Source of the DNA: Fabrea salina
Taxonomy: Eukaryota > Ciliophora > Heterotrichea > Heterotrichida > Fabreidae
Reading direction: 5' to 3'
DNA: 64,000 nucleotides
Assembly: GCA_022984795.1 (NCBI GenBank)
Contig: JALIHJ010000048.1
Coordinates: 1 to 64,000, forward strand
Shown: in pieces, positions 46,975-56,914 of the stretch
How positions within the stretch are numbered: the stretch's first letter is position 1
Layout: each line of letters starts with the position of its first letter
The notes under the pieces: model-generated
Told to the model about the DNA's origin: nothing
What the model saw: only the letters and a program-made list of their open reading frames with translations
Database searches by the model: none
Translations under genes and position numbers: made by a program

Positions 46975-47419
46975 GATGTTATGTGGACTTTCCCTGCTAG
47001 TAATCCTTACCTAGATCATATTTTCTTCTGCTGTGCTGGCCAAACACCAAATAACCTGCGATTTCCCATTGAGAGAGTGGTTGGAATGCTTCATAGCGCT
47101 TTCAGTGATGCTAGTTGTAGCTGAAACTCTTCAAATGATTTCCGAAGCCTACGGTATGCCTAAGTTGGGAAGATTCATGAACTGGGTGCTGAATTTGTTG
47201 CTTTTGGGGTTTGCAGTAGAAGCTATTTCTGGCACAGCTCTGCTCAGTTCAGGAACTTGCAGTCACGACTACGCAGAAGCCATGGAACTGGGAATCATTG
47301 TTATAGTGCTCCTTTATGTATATGTTACTTTTTCATTTTGTGTAGAGTCTGCCTTTTACTTAGCTAAACGTGCAGAAACTAAATACACTCCAATAGAAGA
47401 AAGGCTCATAGAAGCTTAA
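46973..47419 (+). CDS. Small three-helix membrane protein with signal peptide
   Basis: About 143 aa after removing the 15-nt intron 47000-47014. The spliced N-terminus MMLCGLSLLIIFSSAVLA is a signal peptide, then a short Cys-containing loop and three membrane helices: ~30-50 (CFIALSVMLVVAETLQM), ~62-80 (WVLNLLLLGFAVEAI), and ~100-122 (LGIIVIVLLYVYVTFSF). The cytosolic tail reads KYTPIEERLIEA. Two lumenal Cys may form a disulfide. Not recognised. The end is 16 bp from the convergent LRR gene. Confidence 0.8.
47000..47014 (+). other. 15-nt intron (small membrane protein)
   Basis: GTAATCCTTACCTAG, A at position 10, phase 0. Removal joins the signal-peptide halves MMLCGLSLL and IIFSSAVLA. Confidence 0.9.
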
Positions 47420-47435
47420 CTTTATTGTAACTAAC

Positions 47436-48557
47436 TCACTTTTTCTTTTTCTTGGACTTTTTCTTCTTTTTGCCTGACTCAGCTCTTTTTTTGGCGTTGT
47501 TCATAAGTTTTTCCATGTCGCGTTTCATCTCGTACTCAGCTTTGAGTTTTTCTTCTTCCAAACGGGCTTCTTTGTCCTTTTTAGCTGCTTCTTGTCTGTT
47601 TAGGATGTTCATTTTTTTAAGGTGTTCTTGTTGCAGAGTGATGTCGATCATTTCCATGTACTCGTCTTCCTTTTTCATTTGTTTGCGTTCTTTCCACTCC
47701 TCCATTCTTTCTTCGTTGAACTTTTGTTTGTTCCTTTCTAGTGAAGCTGTTATTTCCTGCATTACTTCCAAAGGCAGGTCGTTTCCTCTTACGTCCAACT
47801 GAATCAAAGTTTGATTTTCTTTAAGTGCGGCTGCTAAGGTCCTTCCGCAGGTTTCGTCCAGGTTGCAGTAACTTAGGTTAAGTACTAGTAGTCTAGAGTT
47901 AACTTTGATTCCTTCGGCTATTTGATTAATGCCTGAAGAGTCTTTGGCTTCGTCTACAAGCCCGTTGCCTTCTAAGTCTAGGTACTTCAGAGTTTGGTTC
48001 TTTTTTAGGTAGTCACCTATTTCTACAGCAGTCTGCACACCAAGTCGGTTTCCTTCTAGTTCCAGTTTGTTAATAGTGGTATTGGGTTTCAAGCTTTTTA
48101 TGATTTCCACTCCGTCTTCGTCTTCGATTTCTTTGCGACTCATGTGTAAGTCACGCAAAGAACTGTTTTTCTCCAGTGCGTCTGCTAGGATTCTCCAGCG
48201 CACTGAGCCCATTTCAATTCCTGATACAGAAAACTCTATTCCAGTAGAGTTAGCTGCTAAGTCGTTTATCAACTTGGCAAGTCTGCCTTCTAAAGTGCCT
48301 CTTTGTTCTTCTTCTTCTTTGCGCTTCTGTTCTTCTAAAAGGCGTTTGCGTTCCATTTCTTGTTTGTGCTTTTCCTTTTCCCATTCCTCTGCACGCAACC
48401 GTTGTTGTTGTTCTTCGCTGAGTTGTTTTTGAAGGCGCATTCTTTCTTCCCTTTCTTTTTCTTCAGCTTCTCTCCTTGCTTGTTCTTCTAAGTTCCTTTT
48501 TGTCCTGGGCAGTTCTTTTACTATTTTGAAACCCACTGATTCTTCTAGGGAGTCCAT
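47436..48557 (-). CDS. Leucine-rich-repeat protein with flanking coiled coils
   Basis: 373 aa. Residues ~18-85 are a charged coiled coil (QEMERKRLLEEQKRKEEEE). Residues ~115-275 are ribonuclease-inhibitor-type LRRs, with repeated NxTLxxLxLxGNxL-like lines (NTTINKLELEGNRL, NQTLKYLDLEGNGL, NQTLIQLDVRGNDL). A second coiled coil (~275-355) and a Lys-rich tail (KKKKKSKKKKK-like) follow. Such RI-like LRR proteins are common in ciliates and often cytoskeletal or axonemal. It ends in TGA, one of two genes here to do so. Start context TATAAATG. Confidence 0.9.
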   Translation of the reverse strand: MDSLEESVGFKIVKELPRTKRNLEEQARREAEEKEREERMRLQKQLSEEQQQRLRAEEWEKEKHKQEMERKRLLEEQKRKEEEEQRGTLEGRLAKLINDLAANSTGIEFSVSGIEMGSVRWRILADALEKNSSLRDLHMSRKEIEDEDGVEIIKSLKPNTTINKLELEGNRLGVQTAVEIGDYLKKNQTLKYLDLEGNGLVDEAKDSSGINQIAEGIKVNSRLLVLNLSYCNLDETCGRTLAAALKENQTLIQLDVRGNDLPLEVMQEITASLERNKQKFNEERMEEWKERKQMKKEDEYMEMIDITLQQEHLKKMNILNRQEAAKKDKEARLEEEKLKAEYEMKRDMEKLMNNAKKRAESGKKKKKSKKKKK

Positions 48558-48573
48558 TTATATTCAAACTGAG

Positions 48574-48813
48574 TTAATTATCCTCGTAGAGTTTAGGAAA
48601 GTATTTATACCTAATGAAGTTAGGGTATGGAGAAGGGTGTGCTTCAACCTTGCATACAGGTTTTTGTTGAAGCAAAGCTTTGTAAGGGCTCATTTTTTCA
48701 GTGATCCCAGTACTGCCAAAAGGGCTGGCATCGAAATAAATTGCTTTGACTCTTTTAAGTTTGTTGTCTTCGGAATTCCATTTGTAACTTTCTTCCATAT
48801 ATATTTTTAGCAT
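48574..48813 (-). CDS. Small paralog 1, RYKY motif
   Basis: 79 aa from ATG 48813 (a second Met at 48798 is also possible). Not recognised. The C-terminus PSPYPNFIRYKYFPKLYEDN shares the pattern P-x-P-[GN]-[FY]-x-R-Y-K-Y with the next two genes, all in tandem on the minus strand. The N-terminal part is not conserved among them. It lies 16 bp upstream of the LRR gene. Confidence 0.65.
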   Translation of the reverse strand: MLKIYMEESYKWNSEDNKLKRVKAIYFDASPFGSTGITEKMSPYKALLQQKPVCKVEAHPSPYPNFIRYKYFPKLYEDN

Positions 48814-48890
48814 ATTTAACGCATTTTAACTGGACAATTAACATAGCAAAATTTGATTATTTCTCCTAGAATTAAGTTTATGTATTTTGG

Positions 48891-49145
48891 TTAATTCTTC
48901 TTTAGATTCATTCCTGGGAAGTATTTATAGCGAGTAAATCCAGGACAAGGACAGTCAAGTTTTATTGGTTTAGGATCCTTTAAGTGGTCTGGAATAGGCT
49001 TCCCAGAACTTCCTGAGTTTAGAGATTTATTTTCAAAACTTTCTTCCTTTACTTTTGGGTTCTGAAGTTCCTTGTCGGAGTCTTCGCTTTCTTGGGAAGA
49101 GTCCTCAGTCTCTCTTCGGAAACTAGTTTCTATATTCTTTTCCAT
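48891..49145 (-). CDS. Small paralog 2, RYKY motif
   Basis: 84 aa. The N-terminal ~50 residues are Glu/Ser-rich and disordered (TEDSSQESEDSDKE). The C-terminus DCPCPGFTRYKYFPGM carries the shared motif. Preceded by PKPIKL, similar to KPVCKV and LKPSVL in the other two copies. Not recognised. Confidence 0.65.
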   Translation of the reverse strand: MEKNIETSFRRETEDSSQESEDSDKELQNPKVKEESFENKSLNSGSSGKPIPDHLKDPKPIKLDCPCPGFTRYKYFPGMNLKKN

Positions 49146-49205
49146 TATTTGCAGTAATGGAATTATCAGAATAACTTGTTTAATGCTTTAATAATATGGC
49201 TTTAA

Positions 49206-49433
49206 TTAACTTAACTTGATTCTTCTTTTAGGCTTGTACTTATAACGTTTATACCCCGGAAAAGGACTTTCAAGCACACTAGGTTTAAGATCTTTTACTT
49301 TGTCAGTCAAATTTTGGATTTTGCCTTCTAAAAAGCTTTCTGGGTTGTCCAAGTCTACTGCTGAACTCCTAAGAACCTTTTTCTTGCCAGATTTTTTGAT
49401 GAAGCAGCTCATAAAATCTCTTTGGTCCATCAT
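49206..49433 (-). CDS. Small paralog 3, RYKY motif
   Basis: 75 aa. A basic N-terminal part (SGKKKVLRSS) and a helix (KIQNLTDKVKD) precede ESPFPGYKRYKYKPKRR, the motif copy with a basic tail. Start context TATAAATG. Not recognised. Confidence 0.65.
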   Translation of the reverse strand: MMDQRDFMSCFIKKSGKKKVLRSSAVDLDNPESFLEGKIQNLTDKVKDLKPSVLESPFPGYKRYKYKPKRRIKLS

Positions 49434-49531
49434 TTATAAAAGATTTATAAAAGAGCTAAATCTTCAATTGTTACAATCTCAGAATATCCTCTGGTTAAGG
49501 TATCCAAGTAATTCTTTTGATTGTTTAAATA

Positions 49532-50008
49532 ATGAAAAAAGCTAGGAAAACTAAGTCCTTGAACGCAAGCCAAAAAAAGCTTCCTGAAAAAAAGAACGAC
49601 CTCTACGCAGAAGCTAGAGCGCGTTTCAAAGTCCAAAAACTAGTGTCTTCGAAACTTCAAGAAATCAATGAAATCATGAACACTTTTGAAAGTCAAAACA
49701 ACCTGCCTAAAACAGAAGACCTGGAAGTCCCTCCTACTCCTCCTAACTTTTCGTTAAACTTTTCGACTTACACTCCTAAGCAAACACTCTATTATTCAAA
49801 ACTACCTAAGGACCCTCAAGCTAACGAAAAAGAAAACCCCAAAACCCCCCTGAAAAGCACCATCCCTACCACCCCCTTTTGCATTAAGACTGCAGAACTT
49901 ATACACAGATGCAAAGAACTCGAGTACTCTGTAAATACTCCCAGTCTCAAACGCAAACTTTCTCAAGCTGAGTTCAGCAGCGTAAAGCGTCCTAAACATA
50001 ACGATTAA
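49532..50008 (+). CDS. Basic Pro/Ser-rich protein, unknown
   Basis: 158 aa. A basic N-terminus (MKKARKTKSLNASQKKLPEK) leads to a short helix (~28-55, ARFKVQKLVSSKLQEI). Then come Pro-rich stretches with several TP sites (VPPTPPNF, KTPLKS, IPTTPF) and a basic end (VKRPKHND). Possible CDK targets; a nuclear or cell-cycle role is only a guess. It is 98 bp from the divergent paralog triplet and 81 bp before the P5-ATPase. Confidence 0.75.
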   Translation: MKKARKTKSLNASQKKLPEKKNDLYAEARARFKVQKLVSSKLQEINEIMNTFESQNNLPKTEDLEVPPTPPNFSLNFSTYTPKQTLYYSKLPKDPQANEKENPKTPLKSTIPTTPFCIKTAELIHRCKELEYSVNTPSLKRKLSQAEFSSVKRPKHND

Positions 50009-50089
50009 CTACTGTAATTATATAAGCTTGTTTAAAGGCTTTTAAAACTCATATTTTAAGAGTAAAGCTCTTTGTAATTATAGGCAAGT

Positions 50090-53000
50090 ATGGTGTCTCA
50101 ATCGAGTGTTGAAAAAGAGCAGCATTTGAATTCTCCTTTGCTTTCAAAATCAGGCAACATAGCCCAGGCTAAAACGCACCGTGACGCAGAAGAAGAGTCT
50201 CAGATACTCAAAATAGAGGCCTTCAGCTACAGTCGGTCAAAAGCATTCCTTTTCTGGATTTTAGTGGTGATGACGGGCGGATTTCTTTACTTGTTTGACT
50301 TTTGGTTTATGCGTCTCCACCTATTTTTAAGGTACTCAAGAGCCCACCCTGGAAAAGCCACGCACTTACTTATAAAAACTCCTCACTACACTGACTTGGT
50401 GGAAACTAAGGAAAAAGAAACTTTACAAATGGGCAAAGTTTTGACTTTTGAGCATCATTACTTGCCTTACTACTACGACGGGTTGATGTTCCAGCCTCTT
50501 TTCTTCGAAACAGCGTTGCCTTACTCCAGTGTTATTGAGAAGCACTCTTCAGGAATCAACAACCAAGAAGAACTGCAGGAAAAAAAGGAACTCTTTGGAA
50601 AGTGCCAACTCGAAATACCTGAAAGAGGCTTTATGAAATTGTTTTTTGACGAACTACTGCACCCCTTTTACATCTTCCAGATATACAGCTGTGCTTTGTG
50701 GTACTGGGACGACTACAGGTACTATGCTAGTGCTATAGTTATTATTACTACAATCTCCCTAACTACTTCTTTAGTCCAAACCAAAAAGAACCTCAGAAAC
50801 CTAAGAAACATAGCTTTTTACTGCTGCAAAGTTGAAACTCTACGAAACAACCAGTGGGAATCCCTTGAAAGCAGCGAACTAGTACCAGGTGACATCATAC
50901 AAGTTCCTCAAGGTTCCAAAATGCCTTGTGACGCAGTGGTGTTGTCAGGTTCGTCCGTTATGGAAGAAGGAATGCTAACTGGAGAGTCAGTACCTGTTTT
51001 AAAAGACCACTTGCCAAACTTAAGTGAGTCTATTTACAACATTGAACTTGACAAAAGGTACAGTCTTTACGAAGGCACTTACGCTGTGCAAGTCATTAGC
51101 AAAAAGAACCAAAAAGTAACAGCACTGGTGACCCGCACTGGATTCATGACTATGAAGGGCAAACTGGTTAGGTCAATACTGTACCCCAAACCCAACAAGT
51201 TTAAGTTTTACGAGGACTCTATGAAGTTCATTGCGGTCTTAGCGGTCATCGCTATCTGTGGTTTCTGCGTTTGTTTGCCTTACCAGTTGCACATGGGAGT
51301 CCCAGTTAAAACTATGATAGACAGGTCTCTTGATTTGTTTACCGTCACTGTGCCTCCAGCACTTCCTGCTGTAATGACAGTCGGTACTGCTTTTGCCATT
51401 AACCGCCTGCGCAAAAAGGGAATATTCTGCATTTCCCCTCCTCGAGTAAACGTCTCTGGCAAAATAGGCGTGTTTTGCTTCGATAAAACAGGAACACTAA
51501 CAGAAGATGGCATGGAACTCATGGGGGTCGAGGCAGTTTACCAAAAAAGTTTGCTGCAACTCAACTCAGAACCAAGTTCCCTCGAAAGCTCTTGTGGGAA
51601 ACTCATAGAGTGCATGGGAACGTGCCACTCACTTACTAAAGTAAACGGAGAAGTGATAGGAGATACCCAGGACCTCCAAATATTCAATGCTACAGGCTAC
51701 CGTTTTGAAGAACCAGACGAAGAAACCCACGAAACAGTAAAGGCACACATCAAAACCAAAAGCAAAACTCTTGACCTAATGCACATCTTCCACTTCAACT
51801 CCAAACTTAAAAGAATGGGAGTTTTAGTGAAGGATAGCCAACTAGAGTTTTTTGAAAAAGGAGCCCCTGAAGCTGTTATTCAAAGGTGCAGCAAAGAAAC
51901 CATCCCTTCAAACCTAAACGAGTCTTTGCGCAACTACACTCAGTCTGGATTCCGTGTTTTAGCCTGTGCACACAAAACACTTAACGAGCCTGTGGGAGAC
52001 TTGCGGTCTGTTAAACTTGAAGAGCTAGAAACCAACTTGGAGTTTTTAGGACTTGTTGTTCTTCAAAACAAAGTGAAGCCAGCCTCAGAAAAAACAATTG
52101 CTGAACTAGAAGAAGCAGGAATCAGCAGCATCATGGCTACAGGGGATGCAGTTTTAACAGGGATTTCCGTTGCAAGGGAGTGCAAGATTCTGAAACCTGA
52201 CCCTCCTTTGTTCTTGGGGGAGCTCGAAGGGGACTCTGTTCACTGGACTAAGTTCGAAATTGACTCAGAAATAGAAGAAAGGGTAGACGCGCACGAAATC
52301 CCTGACCCTCCGTGGAAAGTTCTCGGAACAGAGGGCCACTATGCTTTGGCTCTTACTGGTCCTGCCTTTCTCCACATTTCGAAAAACGCAGAGCTGGGGG
52401 AAACTGAACACATAGTGGCCCTTAAGATGTGCATTGAAAAGTGCAAAGTGTATGCAAGGATGTCGCCTGAGCATAAAACTTTGCTAGTAGAACACTTACA
52501 AGAAAACGACCACTTAGTTGGCATGTGTGGAGACGGGGCCAATGACTGTGGAGCTTTGAAAACGGCAGACATTGGAATTTCTCTTTCGGAGGCTGAAACT
52601 TCCATTGCTGCGCCTTTTACAAGTTCAATCCCTGATATATCCTGCGTAATACAGGTCTTGCAGGAGGGGCGTTGTGCTTTGTCCACTTCACTAGAGTCCT
52701 TTAAGTTCATGGCTCTCTACTCGATGATTCAGTTCACTACTGTAACTACACTATACATGATAGGCTCCAACTTAAAGGACATCCAGTTCTTAACAATTGA
52801 CTTGTTCACTATACTGCCTTTGGCTTTGTTCATGAGTTACACTGGGCCTTACCACAAGCTAAGTCAAAAACAACCTACGGCTTCTTTAATATCAGTTCCT
52901 ATTTTGACCTCAGTAATTGGGCAGTCGGTTTTAAGTGCAATAGTTCAGCTCTCAGGGTACTGGATTATGAGCCAAATGAGCTTTTTCACTCCTATTGACT

Positions 53001-53425
53001 TTGACCCTAATGAGGACGTTAAAAAGTACTACTTTTCTTGGGAAAACTCTTTCTTGTTTTTGTTGAGTTGGTTTGAGTACCAAGCTATCTGCCTTGTTTT
53101 TTCAATGGGAAAGCCTTTTAAGAAACCCTTTTACAGCAACATCTGGCTTACTTCAACAAGCATTTTACTTATGGCATGGACTATTGTCAGCATTTTCTAC
53201 CCAGGCCACTTCTTCAGAGAAATAGTTCAGGTAAGTTTTACTTAGATCAAAGACTTCCCTTTTTACTTCAGGTGCATTATGCTGGGCATGTGCCTGAGCT
53301 ACACGATGCTGGCTTACTTGATTGACAAGCTACTCATTCCCTACTTAGAAGCAGCGAACACCCGCAGGGTTAAACGTCTGAAGTCAGAGAAAAGAGTGAA
53401 GGAACTAAGTAGTTGTTCAGCTTAG
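50090..53425 (+). CDS. P5B-type ATPase (ATP13A2/3-like)
   Basis: About 1106 aa after removing the 15-nt intron 53231-53245. Its C-terminal exon encodes the last membrane helices and a Lys/Arg-rich tail. Marks: the P5B signature VPPALPAVM in membrane helix 4 (~420; P5A would read PPELP), DKTGTLTEDG with phosphorylated Asp465, LTGESVPV in the actuator domain, and MCGDGANDCGALK in the hinge. An N-terminal membrane hairpin is typical of P5B. Animal P5B proteins export polyamines from late endosomes and lysosomes. The stop is 8 bp before the ABCA gene on the same strand. Confidence 0.95.
53231..53245 (+). other. 15-nt intron (P5B-ATPase)
   Basis: GTAAGTTTTACTTAG, A at position 10, phase 0. Removal joins FFREIVQ to IKDFPFYFRCIMLG, adding the final helices. 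Confidence 0.93.
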
Positions 53426-53433
53426 TAATTAAA

Positions 53434-56049
53434 ATGGAAGGAGAAGTACGCAAGTCTTACCAGATCAGAGCCCTTTTCAGGAAGTCAGCAGCACTCCAGT
53501 TAAGACAAAAAGCAACCAACTGCTGCCAAATACTAACGCCCATTCTGTGCTTATTGCTGGTTTACTTAATTAAATCCATAGCAGAAAGTCAAATAGAAAA
53601 AAACGAAACTAGGCCTGTTGTGATGGAAACCATTCCTAGAATACTGAATCCTCCCTTAGTTCCCAACTACATTCTCTACAACTTAGTAGGCTTAAGTGTT
53701 ACAACCTGCGAGCAGTGGTACTACTACTCAGTAGAGTCCCAAGACCCCTACACTCAAGAATTTGTAGGGTCCCTCACCGGCGAGCACTTCAACCCTGACA
53801 ACAAAACGGAACGTGCTGGTTTGCTGGGAAAGATTCCTAATTTTTTCTGCAAGTCCAACGCCAAAAACAACCCTTACTTTGCCAAGCCCCAAAGCAGCAT
53901 CAACCAAGACATTTACAACACCCTCAAAGTAATGAACAACAACCCTTTGTACCACCACCAGTCTATGTACATCTCAATGCTGCCCGACGGAGCAGTGACC
54001 TTTTACAATGCTTCTAGAAATTCGATTAAGTACAAAGCCCAAATTAACGACCAAAGGTTTTTTTCTTATCATAGACAAAACGGAGTAACTAAACTTGCAT
54101 TGGCAAACAACGACGGAAGTGACGGAACCCACTTACTTACTATCACTGACGGAATGCTTACCCTGATAGACATGCTGCATCAAGCTTTGTTCAGACAACT
54201 ATTTGACGACACCGAAATCATGACGTTGGTCCAGTACATGCCTATAACAGTGCATGAGTCGGCAGAACTCAACAGACTCCTAAATGTAATGGGTGCTAGT
54301 TTGTACCCGATTGCTCTTTCTTTGTTATTGCCAGTTTTCATGTACAGTGTAGTTCTGGAAAAAGAAGAACGACTGCAGGACTTTATGAAAATGAACGGAA
54401 TGAGGATAATCAACTACTGGGTAGTGAACTTTTCGTTCAACTACATAATTTACTCAGTTACTATTTTGGTGTTTTTGCTGTTTGGTAGCTTTGTAGTAAA
54501 GCTTCAGTTCTTCACGCAAACCAACACTTTTCTGATGTGCTTACTTTTTGGAGGTTGGGGAATCTCTCAAATAGCTTTGGCGTTCTTCATACAAGTGTTC
54601 ATTAGCAAAGCACGCACTGCAACTATCTGGGGGTACTTACTTTCGATTTGGACAGTTTTGTGGGGAATAACTTTGAACTTAGCTGTGTTTCCTTACCCAC
54701 AAGAAATGCCTTGGTACATTTTGCTTTACCCTCACTTTGCCTTGACAAGGGCAATTTACAACCTTAGTTACAACTGTGGTTACTACAAGTGCGTTGAGTC
54801 CTTTTCAGAAGTCAGCAGTGAACTTAGTGGGTGCTTGGCTTCTTTGTACCTGGTTGGAATTACCATTTTATTGGCTTCCATTTACTTGAATGAAGTAGTT
54901 CCAAAGGAGTACGGAGTTCCAAAGCACCCCTTGTTTTGCCTTAGAAGGAAACAAAACCCAGAAAATGAAAGCTATGAAGAACTTTTAGACGAAGAAGAAA
55001 ACCAAGACGAAGACAGAACTGTCAAGGACGAAAACAGAAACATCAGGGAAATCAGGGGTGGGTTTGGAGACTTTCCCTTGATAGTTAAAGACCTTAGAAA
55101 AGTTTACAAGTCTAAAACCTCTGAAAAGATTGCAGTTCGAAAACTCTGCTTAAGAGTAAACGAAGGAGAAATGCTTGGCTTGCTAGGGCCAAACGGTGCT
55201 GGAAAAACCACACTGATTAGCATGCTAACTGGGCTTTACAGACCTGACTCAGGAAATGCTTGGGTAGGAGGGTTTGACATCATACAAAGCATTGACCAAG
55301 TGCAGTTGCGCATGGGAGTATGTCCCCAATTCGACATTCTTTGGCCTGAGTTAACTGTTTACGAACACTTGCTTTTCTACGCAAGACTCAAAGGAATTCC
55401 TCCTTCTGAAGAGGAGTCAAGAGTTGCTTCGGCACTCCAAGACGTTTACCTAGACAACTTCAGGCACTTGAAAACCAGAGAACTCTCAGGAGGCATGCGA
55501 AGAAGACTTTCAGTTGCTATCTCTTTGGTAGGAGACCCCAAAATAGTCTTTTTGGACGAACCAACTACAGGACTCGACCCAGAAAACAGAAGACAGTTAT
55601 GGGAAATACTTGCAATTTGCAGAAAAGGAAGAGCTATGGTGCTTACCACACACTCTATGGAAGAAGCTGACGTGCTTTCGTCAAGAGTAGCTATTATGCA
55701 CTTGGGAGTCCTAAGATGCATCGGTCCCCAGGTGGTGCTTAAGTCAGTGTACGGAGGAGGATTCCATCTTTACATAAACTGCCACAAGCCTGGAAGGATC
55801 AGTTTCCACTCCCAAGAAGAAGTTTTGCAGCAAGTAGAAACCTTTGTAGCTTATGTGCTTCCTGAGGCTAAGCTTGTAAGTGAGTTCAACGGAAACATAG
55901 TGTACCAGGTGCCTCAAGAACATTGCAGAGTCAGTAAGGTTTTCAAGGAGTTTGAAGAAAACAAAGACAGAGTTGGAATAGCTGACTGGGGTATTTCTCA
56001 GTCTTCTTTGGAAGACGTTTTTCTGAGAGTTATAGAAAATTACCAATAA
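53434..56049 (+). CDS. ABCA-type half transporter
   Basis: 871 aa from ATG 53434; an upstream TTG at 53413 lies inside the previous gene. One TMD (~1-500: an N-terminal helix, a large extracytosolic loop to ~280, then six helices) and one NBD (~550-800). NBD marks: Walker A GPNGAGKTT, Q-loop PQFDILW, signature LSGGMRRRL, Walker B VFLDEPTTGLDP, H-loop THSMEEAD. Full ABCA proteins have two such halves, so this one probably dimerises or is one of the ciliate ABCA half-size forms. Substrate likely lipid. A Glu/Asp-rich linker (~513-540) precedes the NBD. Confidence 0.95.
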   Translation: MEGEVRKSYQIRALFRKSAALQLRQKATNCCQILTPILCLLLVYLIKSIAESQIEKNETRPVVMETIPRILNPPLVPNYILYNLVGLSVTTCEQWYYYSVESQDPYTQEFVGSLTGEHFNPDNKTERAGLLGKIPNFFCKSNAKNNPYFAKPQSSINQDIYNTLKVMNNNPLYHHQSMYISMLPDGAVTFYNASRNSIKYKAQINDQRFFSYHRQNGVTKLALANNDGSDGTHLLTITDGMLTLIDMLHQALFRQLFDDTEIMTLVQYMPITVHESAELNRLLNVMGASLYPIALSLLLPVFMYSVVLEKEERLQDFMKMNGMRIINYWVVNFSFNYIIYSVTILVFLLFGSFVVKLQFFTQTNTFLMCLLFGGWGISQIALAFFIQVFISKARTATIWGYLLSIWTVLWGITLNLAVFPYPQEMPWYILLYPHFALTRAIYNLSYNCGYYKCVESFSEVSSELSGCLASLYLVGITILLASIYLNEVVPKEYGVPKHPLFCLRRKQNPENESYEELLDEEENQDEDRTVKDENRNIREIRGGFGDFPLIVKDLRKVYKSKTSEKIAVRKLCLRVNEGEMLGLLGPNGAGKTTLISMLTGLYRPDSGNAWVGGFDIIQSIDQVQLRMGVCPQFDILWPELTVYEHLLFYARLKGIPPSEEESRVASALQDVYLDNFRHLKTRELSGGMRRRLSVAISLVGDPKIVFLDEPTTGLDPENRRQLWEILAICRKGRAMVLTTHSMEEADVLSSRVAIMHLGVLRCIGPQVVLKSVYGGGFHLYINCHKPGRISFHSQEEVLQQVETFVAYVLPEAKLVSEFNGNIVYQVPQEHCRVSKVFKEFEENKDRVGIADWGISQSSLEDVFLRVIENYQ

Positions 56050-56068
56050 CTTAAATAGTTAGTTTGAG

Positions 56069-56881
56069 CTAAGGAAACATTTTAATGATTTCAGAGGGTT
56101 TGACAACTACTGGTTCACTAGGTTTGAACAAGCCTGAGTCTCCTTCCATAAAGAATGACTGAGTCCTGGAAAAGTTTCTTTTTCCCTTGGAATCAAACGA
56201 CTGGTACCTGAGCCTAGTAAGTCTGGAGTTTTCTTCGTTTTTGGTTTTAGACTCGTTTAACTCTTTGCATTTGCTGAGCATAGAGTAGTCTGAAGGGTTC
56301 CTTCTAGTGATTTTGTCGAACAAGCGCTGGTTGGTGTATAAAGGAGGTTTTAAAACTCCAGAGTTCTGGAGTTTGCCAGAGTCCTTTCTAGGAGTAATTT
56401 CTCTGCTTTCAACTGGTTTTTCAGGAGAGGGTCTTTGTGAAATGTTTATGATTTGTTCTTCTGTGCCCTTCAAGCCAGTAAAGTCCAGTTCGATCTTTTT
56501 AGGCTTTGGTTCTGACTTTTTGATTAACCGATTAGGTTGGTAGTCACGAATTTTTCCGTTTTTAGGTGAAGTATTTGCATGTTTGGTAGTTTTAGGCTTT
56601 AGGTCTGTAAAGTTGGTCTTTTCCCTGGAGTTTTGACGAGACTTAGGGGTTTTGCTTGAGGACTTTAGGTGTCTGTAGATCTTTTTCAACTTTTCATCAA
56701 TTTGAATTGTCATGGAAGCTAGTGCTGTTAGTGAAGTTTCTCTTTTTTGAGTAGGATGTCTCTTCCCTGAAGAATTATGGGGACTTTTTCTTGCAAGGGG
56801 GTTCTTTGGGGAATACTTAGACATAACATTGAATAAATGAGACCTAGTCTTTTTGTTTGCTTTGGATTCCTTTGGCTTCAT
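56069..56881 (-). CDS. Basic disordered protein, unknown
   Basis: 270 aa, rich in Lys, Ser, Arg and Pro, with many SP sites (YSPKNP, RPSPEKP, TSPKNG). Only a short hydrophobic patch near 55-70 (SLTALASMTIQIDEKLKKIY) could fold as a helix. Not recognised. It is convergent to the ABCA gene (19 bp) and 33 bp from the eL21 stop. Confidence 0.75.
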   Translation of the reverse strand: MKPKESKANKKTRSHLFNVMSKYSPKNPLARKSPHNSSGKRHPTQKRETSLTALASMTIQIDEKLKKIYRHLKSSSKTPKSRQNSREKTNFTDLKPKTTKHANTSPKNGKIRDYQPNRLIKKSEPKPKKIELDFTGLKGTEEQIINISQRPSPEKPVESREITPRKDSGKLQNSGVLKPPLYTNQRLFDKITRRNPSDYSMLSKCKELNESKTKNEENSRLTRLRYQSFDSKGKRNFSRTQSFFMEGDSGLFKPSEPVVVKPSEIIKMFP

Positions 56882-56914
56882 TTTACTATAAGAATTTTTA
56901 AAAGAACCTTTTAA

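Noticed and set aside
49190-49210. Possible 16-nt intron starting GTTAAG at the end of small paralog 3
   Set aside because: It starts GTT and ends AAG, and does not fit the 15-nt pattern.
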